Shown: positions 1 to 13,900 of the stretch, one piece after another
How positions within the stretch are numbered: position 1 is the first letter of the stretch
Layout: each line of letters starts with the position of its first letter
Origin: Periplaneta americana
Taxonomy: Eukaryota > Arthropoda > Insecta > Blattodea > Blattidae
Assembly: GCF_040183065.1 (NCBI RefSeq)
Contig: NC_091126.1
Location: 144,300,204 to 144,364,203, forward strand
Direction: 5' to 3'
DNA: 64,000 nucleotides
The notes under the pieces: model-generated
What the model saw: the letters and a program-made list of their open reading frames with translations, nothing else
Database searches by the model: none
Told to the model about the DNA's origin: nothing
Position numbers and translations under genes: made by a program

Positions 1-204
1 AGTCTCCCACAAAATCATTAAGCAAGTTATTTCAAAAGGCAAGTATATAAAAGACATCACCTTGGAAAATGACGAAATTGTTAAAACTAAAACCTTATAA
101 AACAACAGTCGTTCAAAAATTGAATGAAGTGGACCATGTGCCAAAGGTTCAATTCTATTCTATTAAGAAATTGTATAATATAATGTATTATGAATTGTTT
201 GCAG

Positions 205-321
205 GTTAAGGCACGTTCTTCTGTAAACTTACAGTTGCTCACTGCCATAAATTATTCAGATCCAATAAGTCAAGCAGAGTATGCAACATGGAAAGATGTG
301 GTGGAAAAGCAGGCAATGGAT
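205..321 (+). CDS. KIAA2013: KIAA2013 exon A (first in window)
   Basis: The acceptor is ttgtttgcag and the donor is gtgagt at 322. It encodes [11 protein letters not shown] through EKQAMD and ends in phase 0. The ATG at 190 lies in the intron and is not a start. The charged tail corresponds to the helical stretch before the conserved WAQL motif. Confidence 0.85.
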
Positions 322-380
322 GTGAGTATAGATTTCATTGTGCAAGTCACTAAGTTAAAAGAAATTGCAAGTTAATTTTG

Positions 381-443
<63 letters not shown>

Positions 444-1909
444 TACATACATACAGTGAAACCTTGGTAAGATGCTCTTCAAGGGACTGTATAAAATAGC
501 ATATTAAACAGGACAGTGTATTAGCGAGAGTGGGTCATTTTTAGATTTTTTTAATTTTAACACAACGGTATGAATCAGCATAAACATTAGTTGAAGAAAT
601 TTAAGGATTAAATTTAATACTGACATTTATGTATTTATGTCGGCGCTAGCGGTAAATGTATAAGTCCAGGAAAATTTTCTCAGTATTTTTTGAAGCACGA
701 TATTTTAGAATTTTCAGCAGATGAAAGAGTGTATTAAATGGGGTGATGAGCAAATTAAGCGGTGGATTTTACATGGTTTCATATGGGGATGTCAAGGGAC
801 CGGACAAAAAGAGCATATAATGCGGAATAGCATAACAAACAAGTGTGTATTATCAGAGTTTCAATATATATACTTGGAATGAAATAATTGGAGAAGTTAC
901 GGTCAAGTCTTTGTCCTCATTTCGAATAAACATTACCTAGCTGTGCAACGTCTTATATGTCAGCACTCTCGTTGCCTGCTATAGAAAATGCAGTAAAATG
1001 GCTGGAAGTTTCATTAGTTGCTCTTTTAAATTTCCTGAAATATCACTGATGCACTCAGCAACTGTATTTCTTCAGAGGCTGAGGTTTGAACGTGATTGCT
1101 TTTTTTCTGGACATAATTCTGCAGCAACAACCAAACACACTATTAAAAACTCTTCCTCAGTGAAGGGTGTTTATGCACATGTTATTTTATGTGATAATAT
1201 AACATATAGTCTAATGGCAGACTCAATGACTTTATTTGCCTGTTTAAACACGTTCTGTTGCTTTGACATTTCACTTTTTTAATTCATACACTTTGCCCAC
1301 ACGAGCTTGACTGGTATATTTGTCATAATATTCACAAAGTTAGTAACATAATGGCGTCTCATGTAGTGAACACTCTACACTCCTTATCAATATTTCTTTT
1401 CACATCACGTTTAGTAAGACTCATTTTTAATCTCAGAGAAGCAATTTTAAAGCCAATACGGTAACTGTAGATTGAGAGGCAGAGCGTTTCATACATTGTG
1501 CATATCGGTACAGGTTTAAGCACATAACACGTCATAGCTTACATTCAACGAAACAAACTAAACTATTTCTGCATTCGTCTGTTATTACCACTTGCTGGAT
1601 TCAGAATGAAGTACTGTTTACATGATGTGGAGTCTCGGTTTTCCTAGGAGCAAACATACTATCTCTGATGACAGAATGGAAGACAACATAGGTGATTTCA
1701 TTCATTAATTTGAACCGAGCATTATTCTGTATTAGAATAATTAATTACTAATATCTGCCAAGGAAGAGGTATTTTATTCTGTGATTGATTTATTTATTTA
1801 TGTTTGTTTCCTATAATCCATTAGGTAAAAACTTATTATATTAGGGCCAAATTTAATAGAAAATTCGTATTTAGTCGAGGGTCTTTGACAATGACATTGC
1901 TGACCATAT

Positions 1910-1940
<31 letters not shown>

Positions 1941-4900
1941 TATTTGTTATTTAAAATAACAGGCAAAGCCCAATTACAATGTTCAAGACTGACAAACTAA
2001 TTTATGAAACATAAACAAGGAAAAGGAACATACACTTATTAAAAACTGAAACAAAATAGAAATAAGAGAAAGAAAAAAAGAAAAAGAAACTGAAATAAGG
2101 TGTGAGAGTAGCTTCAAATTAACAACAATATTCTGTAAAATATGACAAATAATTCTATATCTAGAGAAATTCATATTCAAAATATCAATATTTGGATGAG
2201 GATGTACAGTAATTTATTGTATAACTGTAACATTTGGAGAACTGGGGAATTCTTGTGGGATTCATTTTTATGCCCTTGGTATGTAAAATAAATTTCGAAA
2301 TTTTGTATTAAGCTTAGGTGTATATAATGTTATATAATAAAATAAACCAACACAGTCCAACTTATTGTTAATAATTTTATAAAGAAAGCTTAAAGATTGA
2401 CAATTTCGTCTAATTTGCAAACTAGAAAATGGAAATGTTGAAGCATTGTAGCATAACTCTCATAAGTAGGGAAATTATTATAAAGTCTGCAATATAACCA
2501 TTTTAGAAATTTATTTTGAATTTTTTCTAGTAACAGAATATATTTGTTAGTAACTGGGTTCCAGATAACCGCAGCATACTCTAATTTAGATCGAACAATG
2601 GAATTATACAAAATTATTATAGTTTTGACTTTAAATTTAAAAGAATTTCTCATAACAAAACCTAAACTTTTATAGGACAAATTTATAATATTATTAATAT
2701 GACTATAAAATGTAAAATTACTCCTAAATAATATACCTAAATCTTTATGTTCATTTTCTGCTGGTAAAATTTTTGCCCCTATTTTATATGAAAATTTAAT
2801 TGTATTTTTTCAATCTAGAAAAGGTCATATGTATACACTTACTAATATTAAATAACAATTTATTATTGATAATCCAAATATGTAAGTTTGTAATATCTTT
2901 TTGAAGTAGCTTACAATCTGATATAGTTTTGAATTCTTAATACAATTTAATATCATCCACAAATAATAAAATTCTAGAATGTTGTACACAATTTACAACG
3001 TCATTAACAAACAATAAAAACAATAATGGACCAAGATTGGAACCTTGAGGCACACCAGAATTTACTATAAAAGGCTTAGAAGTATGTCCATGAAAGTTCA
3101 CAACTTGTACTCTTCCTTTCAAGTAAGATTTTATTAATGATAGCAATGACAAAGAAAATCCAATATACAGTTCGCAGGCCATATGTACGACACTCCTGGG
3201 CTAGGCAGTAACGTACTGCTCATTAAACATCACTGATGTGCGTGCGTGTGTGTGCGCGCGCGCGCGCAGAGTGGGTTAAAAAGTTGCTTTCCCCAAATCC
3301 TTACATTTAATTACATTCAATTTACATTTGACTACACATTCCTTTACAGATTTTGTTCAAAATGGAGGTTCTGTTTCTCGATGCACACACAATTTACAAC
3401 GTTTAGACATTGATTTACAGATGGCAAAAATAACTCACGATTTTCACAAATGACTGTTCGATTATCTATCACAGCTGATGCAGATCCTGAACATCAGGAA
3501 ATCTTTTCTCAAAGTCTGCTATTGTATTGTATTGTATTTATTAACATTCCATGGTATTCATACATGCTTACAGCTAGAATATGGAACAAGTCAAAAAACT
3601 TAATAGTATTATAAAATCTTAATTTATAGTAACAGTCTAGATGAAATATATACAGAAGAGATTTACAATATAGTCTACTAGTACAACACAAAGTTTTAGT
3701 ATCAATTTCATTAAGTGTTATTGAATGTCCTGAATTCACCTACAGAATAGAAGGCTTGAGAAATTAGGTACTTCTTTAATTTGGCCCTAAATAATTTTAT
3801 GTTTTGAGTTTCATTTTTTATATCGATAGGGAGGCTATTAAAAATTTTTACTGCCATATAACGCACTCCTTTTTGATAGCACGATAGACTTGCCGATGGA
3901 GTATGAAAGTCATTTTTTTTGACATGTATTTATGCTATGAACTGTTGAATTAGTTACAAAGTTTTCACGATTACACATGAGGAAGGTTATTAATGAAAAG
4001 CTATACTGACAAGTCATGGGCATTATTCGTAGTTTTTTTTAAATAGTCCTACACGATTCCCTAGATTTGGCACCTACTATTATTCTAATTACTCTTTTTT
4101 GTAATAGAAATATATTGTTACTATCTGTGGAATTTCCCCAGAATATTATTCCAAAACTCTTTACCGAGTGGAAGTATGCAAAGTATATTGTTTTTAAGGT
4201 ACTGATATTTACTATCTTTTGTATAGATCTAATAGCAAAACAAGCTGAATTTAGTTTGGGGGTAATTTCTTTAATATGATTTTTCCAATTTAACACATTA
4301 TCGATTTTTATGCCAAGAAATTCGGTTGTTGTTGTTTCTAATAGGGATCTATTGTTAATTATTGCGCTAGAAATTTGCGACGTTGAATTTGGACATGATT
4401 TAAATTGAATTAAGTTACTTTTGTTATAATTTAATACTAATTTATTGACTGAGAACCAGTCACATATTTTGAAGAGAATTTCCTCTGTTGAAGATTGGAA
4501 TGTGTTGGAGTTATTGGCTGTAATTACTATACTTGTGTCATCTGCAAATAATATGGGATGACCTACATCATTTATAAACACTAGAAAAAGTAGGGGACCT
4601 AATATTGATCCTTGAGGAATTCCATTATTAATAGTTCCCCACTGCTGCTGTGTTCTTATTGTGCTTCCACCAACATTGCAGCACAAAAACACGTTATTCT
4701 GTAGTTAATTTGCGATTCATTGCAAGAAACTAGCAGTTACTGCATAGACCCAACCCAACAATAACAAGACATGACATCGGAAAAACAGTTGATGCACAAA
4801 CATGGTTGTCAACCCACCATTTATGATACCATCTATTCGTTTATTCGAGTTATGACATCTGTATGTGTACAAGTATGAAATTTAAGAACGAATATTGGGG

Positions 4901-7900
4901 AAAGCGACTTTTGACCCACCGTGTATATTAACATATATCAGTCCTCCTGTAAGAATAATGTTATTGTTCACTGTTGGAGGTATTTTTTTTTCTCTAATAA
5001 CTAAAATTTCTTCCAATTGTTTTCTTTTACTTCAGCACATGAGAAGAGCCCTAGCAAAAGTGAACCGAAGGAATTTCAAGGAAGATCATATGAATGTTTG
5101 GGCTCAGCTCTGGAGTACAGGCATTACAATCAGCTACTCCAAGGCAGCAGATGCTATTAATGGTGATAAGATAAATGCCACAATGTATTATATTCTCTCA
5201 CAAGTGTCGTCACCATATCATGAAGAAACCACGACAAAACAGAAAAAGACAGAACTAGCAAATAGCCTGTCTTATGCGGAAGGTTGCTTTGGTGGCTATC
5301 ACACATTGTAAGTATGTGTTAATAATTGTAGGGTAGTCAACATTTATAAATTGGATTGCAGCTTTATCAGCATTTGACTAAACTGATATACAAATATATG
5401 AAGGATTTCAATAGTTTTATGTAATAATTGGAAATAAGATTAAGATCTCTACTACATCTTTGCAAACAAAATACAGTAGTTTCAGTAATTATGTGTATAA
5501 TTTATGCATTTTGAAATAATACACAAATTACTTGCTACAAATGAGGTGGACCTGGGTTCGACTTTCTTCAAGGAAGAAGATTCCTTGAAAAGGGAATGTG
5601 TGTGTCTTGTCTCATGTTAATATCACAATAACAGTCACGAACAGCATAAACATTTCATGCAATTATAAGGATTCAGTGAATCTTCTGTCACTATTTTAAT
5701 ATATATTTTTTCCTTCTTCCATGGTAGTTTCCACTCATGTAATTTTTCTGGCCATATTTGCTGCAGAATTCTCAGGTGTTCAGACTAATATAACTGTTTT
5801 CTTTAAATTCTACTTTGAATTCAATTTTTCCTTAATAAATTCATTTCTAACACATTCCAATGTAGGAAACTTCCACTTCTTCGTAAGTAATCCATTTCTA
5901 ATAGTTGTTGTCATTGTCATTGTCCTAGGTGGGAATAATTATAATTTAATTCACTATTTTCTTTGCTTATTAAGTTTCTTGTTAATAAAAAGGTGAAGAT
6001 GCTTATAGAAGTCAGAATGTTACATTATTTCATTACCAACTTTTCTTTCCATTTTAGGCAAGCAGCTAACTTGTGGAGAGAACTGTCAACAATAGATGAC
6101 GTAAATACAGCTGTGTCACTGTGGCTCCTTACCTTAGAGAAGCAGGTAAGTAAACAGTTACAGTGGCTTTTTATGTCGTGTAGTTTTTTTTTATAAATAT
6201 TGAGGGATCCTTGTGATTGAATGCAATTCAGTAATTTTTTGCATGTCTGTAGTAAAAAAAAAGTCTCATAAATGCTCTCAGTTTTTGTGCTTTCATCTGT
6301 AATTCTGTCGAATTTTAACATACAAAGGCTGTAAATAAAGTAATGGCAACAAGTGGAGAGAAAGAGAAAGAAGTGAAGAATTCTTCCGAAAATAACAATT
6401 ACTTGTCTGCAGTATAATTGCCGATAAGGTTCTGTACATTGCCATTAATTTCTGGTGTTGGGTGGCCCAAAAAACCCTTTCATGTGGCAGGACTCAAAAC
6501 AAAACAAATTATTGTTCCTTTACTTAAAAAGAACTTATGCTAGTGACTGAAACATTTCTCCATTCCTCTGGTGAGACGCAAGATACTTTTGCTGCCATTG
6601 GGTTTCTATAGAAGTACAACAAATCTGAAATATCTTTCAAAAGAATTATATAGTCCATTTGCACCTAGTTAATTTTAATTTGACCCTTTGCCTACAAAGG
6701 GTTGAGGAACATTGATTCAGTTATCCTCAAATTCTTTATATGATTCTTCAAACTTAACTTTCTCTCGTCATTCATGATGATTCAATTTATGGCAAGAAAT
6801 ATTAGCTCACATTATCTTGTTAGAAGCGCGTTTTAATCCTGATGTTCAAATTATAATAAAATTTCGATCACTGTTTTTATTTGAGACCATCGGAAAAAAA
6901 ATGGACAGCTATAGAAAAACGATAGATGAGAGGGCCTACATTTTGATTTGAAATGGATGGATGACTGTATGAGGATTATCCTCTGTCAATTCTCACCCCC
7001 ACACAAAACACAGTGACCCATCTTGTTACTATCTCTCACAATAATGCTTCCTGAAGGCCAATAACATACTCTTACATTTTTTCCATGGGTTACTTCGATC
7101 TTTATCGACGAGCATTGTTCTCCTCTCATAAACATACTTTATGGCCGTGTACAAACCCAGAAACAGAATTCAGGTGACCCAAATTTTGTTTCTGGGTCTG
7201 CACATAACTGGACTTGTTCTACCGAACTCAAAATGCATATATCCAATTAAATTGATGACAGCTAATAGCTCCATTATTCTTTAATGCCATCTGTCTTGAT
7301 GTATGATTTGTACAGCAATGTTGCTATTTCTTTATTTACAACCTCTGTGTAGTAAAGTACAGTAGAACCCCAAATATCCGTCACCCTATTAACCGATTGT
7401 CGGATTATCCGACTTTTTTTCTAGCTCCTGTTTTCTTTTTGCTGCAGAAAAAATATGAAGTACTGTAAGTTATGTTTCTACAGAATATTATTACAAGCCT
7501 TTACTCTAACTACAAAGTATGTAGTAGAAATGCTTTGCTATCGGCAACAAACATAATTACTTGTAAAATACTCACTACTTGCTTCCAAAGACATTACCCC
7601 AATAATTTCCACAAACCCGTGTATGACTTATTCAGTCCTTATTCCTACTATTCGAGTGGACGTACTGTATAACTTCTATGCAAATGTCTTCCACAGATGT
7701 CAAAGAAAACGTGCTGTGTTAATTATCAAGAAAATTACAAATAATTGAGAAGTTTGGGAAAGAAGAAATAGTGGTTAATGCTGCTTCAGAGTAGAAAATT
7801 GGCGTTACAACTGTAAGCAAATTTGAAAAAAAAAAAAAAAAAAAAGGATAAAAATATAAAGTACGTAAATCTACAACACGGGACTTCAAGTATTCCTAGC

Positions 7901-10900
7901 TTTCCGCAGACAATCATCAAACATCAATCCTTGGCCCTTAAGCACTCGTTGTTGACAACCGAACTTTTAATTAACCCTGATCCACTACATAGCACGTTAA
8001 CACAAGACCACAGAGGAAATTACGAAATTGTGTTTTATGCACTTAAGGGGAGAGGATGGTATTTTTCGGTGAAAAATGAGTAAATTAAAAAAAAAAAAAA
8101 TTTCTTTAAAATACTCTGCGATATGTGTGGAATGCATAGCATAACATTTTGTGCGTATTTATGCCCTTATCGGATGCTGAGTCGCCATTTTTAAACTTCC
8201 TGCGTTATGGATTTTTAAATCACTCGCCCACTTTTATTGTTGTTTCCGGTAAATTAAATTAAAAAAAAAACAATTCTTTAAAATACTCTTTGATATGTGT
8301 GGAATGCATTGTATAACATTTTGTGGGTATTTGTGCCCTTATCGGATGTTGAGACGTCATTTTTAAACTTCCTGCGCTATGGATTTTTAAATCACACACC
8401 CACTTTTACGGTTTCCAATAACTTCATTTTTTTGCTACATTGCCAGACAAAAATGGATATAATTTCTGAACTATTAAAGATACATGCATGAAATTTAGAA
8501 CACACATTCTTTAGACTATTAGGAAACGTTTCTCTGTAACAGAATTTTGTTAATTGATTTCATTTTAAAAATACGTCCGTTTGTTTGTAAGAAAGGAAAT
8601 CAGAAAATTGTTATTAAATTTTAATTGTTTATTTTACAAAAGTAGGGACTAATATCAAAATTCTGTTACAGACAGGTTGTAGAACATGCTTTTGCAAATA
8701 CATTGCAAAAAAAGTTTGAATATATCTTTAAAAACGGTTTAGATATATCGGTTTTAGTACAATCCTGCATTGGGTATATTTTTTTCAAATTTGGGCCCCC
8801 AAATATATATTTTTTTTTTTCAAAATATTTATATTTGGTTGACTTCCTACAGCTATGAGCTCTCTACATACAAAAAAATTAATATTTTACACCAAATAGG
8901 AAAAAAGTTTAAAAAAATACCATCCTCTCCCCTTAAATTATAAACATTTTTTATGGTATGGATTATCCAATTTTTTCGATTAACCGTTCAGTCCACCCCC
9001 TTTATTACCACGGACAATAGAGGTTCTACTGTAGTCTGTTTGCACGTTAAATTTCGTAGCGTAGAATTATATATTATAATCTCGATGCATTTTGTACTGC
9101 TTTATTGTCCTATTTATCATTTTTTGTTTATACTTAAAGGGTTGTCACAACTTACTGAAAGCAGGAGCAAGTGGTGTTGTCCAAGCCATGGTTTTAAGTT
9201 TTGGAGCTCTGCGTTTCAGCAACCAGCATCTTGAATTCAACATTCATCCGAAGTATCTTCATAGAGATTACTTATTCAGGTAGATCCTATGAAATTTCAT
9301 ATGCTTACATTTTGAAAGTCATTTTGCCACATATGTCAGCATGTGACATTTCCGTTATTACACTTAGACAAATCCAGGAATAGCTAGTGCTTTTATGTTC
9401 ATGCATTGTAGTACTTAATCTTTGCATTGCTTGCTTTTTTTTATAAACTGTGTTATGCTGCCTGACTGTGAACACCAAGAATGAACATACACACTTCTAT
9501 CACATCACGATGTATGTTGTGTTCTTATGTTTATGAAGATATTCTCTTTCTGATTGATAATGACTTATATGTATGCGCTTAACAATTTACAAAAAACAAG
9601 AACAGTTTTTCTTGATAATTTTGGAAGAAATAATGCCAAAAAGAGTTAGGTAGAACAGCCCCCGATAACAACTTAGAAAGCAAAATGGAGCAGAGATCAC
9701 GAATACAATTTACAGATTCCTAGTTAAGAATATAGCTGCTGTGGCTAAGTTTTTGTTCCAGTGATGTTGAAAACGCTCCCTTTTTGCTTTCCTTGTCCTC
9801 TTATTGGCAGCAATAATGCATTTAGTGAAATGAGTGTTATAAAGTCTTGATCATCTCAATACACATAAAAAAAATCATAGCAAAATCTGTCGAAACAGCC
9901 ATGCCTACTTCAAGGTCACCTCAGTAATAGGTCTATTATTTTTTTTTTTTTTTCATATTAAATGTATATCCGCTAAATTCAGTCATGAGCAGTGAAACAT
10001 TTATGGAATCAGCTTTCCTTTATGGCTGGTTATAAATATCTTTATACTGTATTTTCTCTACCCAGGTAAATATCATAAAAAGAAAGAAAGAAATGGGAAT
10101 TGGTTTTAATACTCTTATTATGGTACCTCATTGTTTCATGGCACTTCAACTCAGTTTTATCCTGAAACTAAAGAAATGTGAAGGAAACCAAACCACTAAA
10201 TGAAATTCATTTGAAGATAACAAACATGATACTGCATATGATACATATCCTGAAATTGCAGACAAGAATACTGAACACAATTTATGTATCAATAAACAAA
10301 TTTATATATTTTTCTGCGACTATGAATAAGGTAGAAAAAGAGACCAAATACCTTTGAATTCATTCATTCATTCATTCCATTCATAGTGTTCTGCCCAAGG
10401 ACATATCTTTCACTGCAAATCCGGCTTTCTCCAATCTTTCCTATTTTTTTTTGCATTCTTCTTTGTCTCCTTATATGATCCATATATCTTAACATCGTCT
10501 ATCATCTGATAACTTCTACTGCCACAGACTCTTCTCACGTTCACCATTTCTTGTAGTGCATCCTTCAGTAGGCAGTTTCTTCTCAGCCAGTGACCCAACC
10601 AATTTCTTTTCTCTTCCTGATCAGTTTCAGTATCATTCTTTCGTCATCCACTCTTTCCAACACAACTTCATTTTTTATTCTGTCTGTCCACTTCACACGT
10701 TCCATTTTTCTCCATATCCACATTTCAAATGCTTCTATTCACTTCTCTTCAAGTCACCGTAATGTCCATGTTTCTGCCCCATACAATGCCACACTCCATA
10801 CAAAGCAAATAGTGAAGTAAGATAGATATTGGAACAATGAACTAAAGAATATAAGTGTATAACAGTAAGCAAGAAGAGAATGATGGAGGATAAGAGAGGA

Positions 10901-13900
10901 TAGTAAAATGAGTACAGTAAAGTCCCTCGTATCCGGCACACAAATAACCAGCAGTACCAAAACAACAGCACTTTTGGCTAGGCCAAAAAAAAAAAATAGT
11001 CATTTATGCGAAAGGGAAGAGTCGGATGAAGATGTGAGTGGTTTTCATGGATTGCACATGCCGCATATTGTGTTTACTCTTTACATTGTTCACACGTGAA
11101 AACATAAACAAAAAAACCCCTTATGTCCCTGGAGTATATCAGGTAGAATCGGTAAGCTGTCACTTGGACCTTGCAAACAATGTGCATAGACGATATCTTT
11201 AAATTTACCACTTGAACTCGCCCGTTTTGAAGGGGTGTTGGATGAGTCTAAATAGGAAAGTGTGAAATTCTCTGTTCCTACAGCATGCAAAAATTTCATT
11301 TGAGTGATAGATAGTATCATGGCTATTACCGCTAAACACTGCTGTTGCACAATGGATTTCCGTGAAATGCAAGGAAATATTCTTACGTTCAAATCATTGA
11401 GCATTACTTCGTCTTCATATTTGCAACATTGGCTACGCTGCTCTTCACGTCACAGGATTCACATGACCACATTTAAAATTGTCATAATGTTACAAAACTT
11501 TTAGTATTTTTTACGCTATTATGTATTACTGTATTACAATAATTATGAACTGATTAATGTACATTACCATATTCAGTACTAAAACATTGTATGTATTTCA
11601 AAACTTCATTTTTAAATATCTATATGAAAATTACTAAATTTCAACATGGAAAAAAAATGTTTGTGCAGTACATGTATCATTACATAACCTAGAAACGTAT
11701 TTTCGAATTACCTGGCAAAATCAGTTATCCGGCACTGGCTTTGTCCCACAGTTGCTGGATACGAGGAATTCTACTGTATATAGATACTGAATAGGAATGA
11801 TAGGAAGTGGGAGGCAAAATTATAGTAGAGTAGACAGCATAGAATAGTATTAGGACAAGAAATAAAATAGAGTGTAGATAAGACTTAAAGGTTAAGGGAT
11901 GGGAATATAACTGACGAATTAGGAGGAAAATAGTAAGGCAAATTAGCAAATGATTGATGAAGGAGAATATTAGATTGGAATAAGGGTAAAGGTGGAAAAA
12001 TATAAGGGAAGAGGGTATAAATAAAGTAGAAGAATTACGTACGGCAGTATTAAAATGAAACTAATGTAAATCTAATTAATATTGTGGTGGCACCATATGC
12101 AGAAATATGAGGGTCACCACTAGATGAAGCAGCTATACATAATACATATTGAATAAAATTATTGAAACCTTTGGATTTTAAATAAAGGAATAAAATTGTG
12201 TTGCACTGAAAAGAAATTTATTTTATACAGTGTGTATACTAACTGGCTCCGCAGTGAAACAAGCGGCAGTATCTGATTCGGCAGTGATGTGAAGTTGCTA
12301 CTGTGAAGCACCTGCTTTGAATGTAGGAATATTATATCTCCTCTCTCGCTCTCTCTCACCCTCCATCATTCAATGCAGCTAAGGTCATTGACTCTACCTG
12401 TACAATACCAACACAACTTCTCGAGTCCCCGCGTTCTGCTTGCTACTTTTCCTTTGGAGCCAGTTAGTATACGCACTGTATTATTGGCAAATATACTGCT
12501 GAAAAAAAATGCCAAATTTCAGGGATTCATAACAGAATCTGTATCTGTAAAAAATATATATATATTTCAATGATTTCACTTGTTTTAATCTTGTTGAAGG
12601 AGGCTGAATTATGGAAATCTGACTCACGTCAATATCAGCGTGGTTGTTCAGGAAGATAACAAAGCTGTTCTGTACGTAGCATTGGACAGAAGTGATAAAT
12701 CATATTATGCCTGCGATGGAGGATGTTTGGATGACCCTGTACTCCTCGGGTATGATTAATACTTCGGGAAATTCTTTACTTAAAAAAGTGTCTTTCTCTT
12801 TATACTTGTTTAATTTGTTTTGTGTGATTTCAGCCCACAGAAGAAAATGTTTCCTGTAAAATTAACTGATCCCGTAACAGCCATATTGTATATTACATAT
12901 GATAAACAGCATATGGAAGAATTAAGACATACAATACACTTAAAGGAAATAGTTGAAGGTAAGCATTTTTACAGCACACTCGAATTACCAAGGCTTCATG
13001 TCCAGCATTTCTGTAATGATGATCTTATTATAAATACTTAGGAATCATCATAAGTAACTAAAACTTTGTGTTGACATTAAAATTGAAGCCATGAGATCAG
13101 TAGCCATTCAAGTCCAAATTGTGTCGCTTGTGGAAATATAAAAAATTTATTTGAAGTTGCAGAAAATGAATGGTTATTGATCTCACTCATTAAAATACTT
13201 GTTACAATAATAATATTATTGACAAAAATGCTCTAATATTCATACATGTTTATTAAGTTTCAACTGGATGATGATGATGATGATGATGATGATATTAATA
13301 GAAACGGTACTTACAGTTTTTAAATTCGGGTTTTAATGTGTTTCACTGCTCAATTTCCTAGATCTCTGTCTCACTGTCACTTTTTTGTCACTTTCTTTAC
13401 CAGACGCCAGACAATAAGAAAAAATAATGTTATTCATTGAATACTGTACAGAAGTACATTTACTTTTTTTAAGTTTTTAAAATGTGTTTCACTACTCTGA
13501 ATCCTAACTCTCTGTGTCACTATCATTGCCATTTTTCCAGACGATGAAAAGGAGATGTGAATTGATGGTTTGGAAGAATGCATTTCAAATACTACTTTAT
13601 ATCAGCTGCTTTGGCAGGCTTTATTTTCAGTTTGCCAGTATAAAGTCGAGAAGCATGACACACATTTGACCTTTTGTTGCATATTAGGAATGTGCCCACA
13701 TATAGGGTTGACTTCTAAAATGAGGTCTAGACCCCGGCCATGGCTTTAAGCCACATTTGTATTTATAAAACGAGGTCTTTTTCATTTTTTTTTTTTTTCA
13801 TTTTTCTGAACCATGGCTCGAAATTGTGGTCTGGAGCAGAGACCACAGCTGGGGTAGGTTTAAAATCACGGCTTCATGTAAGAAAGATGGTGACAGTAGA

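Larger units (their letters stand above)
7360..9031. mobile_element. Pogo/Tigger-like MITE, copy 1, carrying a nested TTAA element
   Basis: It starts TA|CAGTAGAACCCCAAATATCC and ends GGTTCTACTG|TA, an inverted terminal repeat with TA target duplication typical of pogo/Tigger elements. Internal sequence such as ATCCGTCACCCTATTAACCG is shared with the copies at 15076-15787 and 34179-34854. Without the nested insertion at 8047-8932 it is about 780 bp. No transposase is present, so it is non-autonomous. It lies in intron 3 of KIAA2013. Confidence 0.85.

Noticed and set aside
12959..13041. Coding continuation of exon F to the TAG at 13041
   Set aside because: It follows a good GT donor, has no family similarity, and the conserved C-terminus is found in the exon at 16342-16532.
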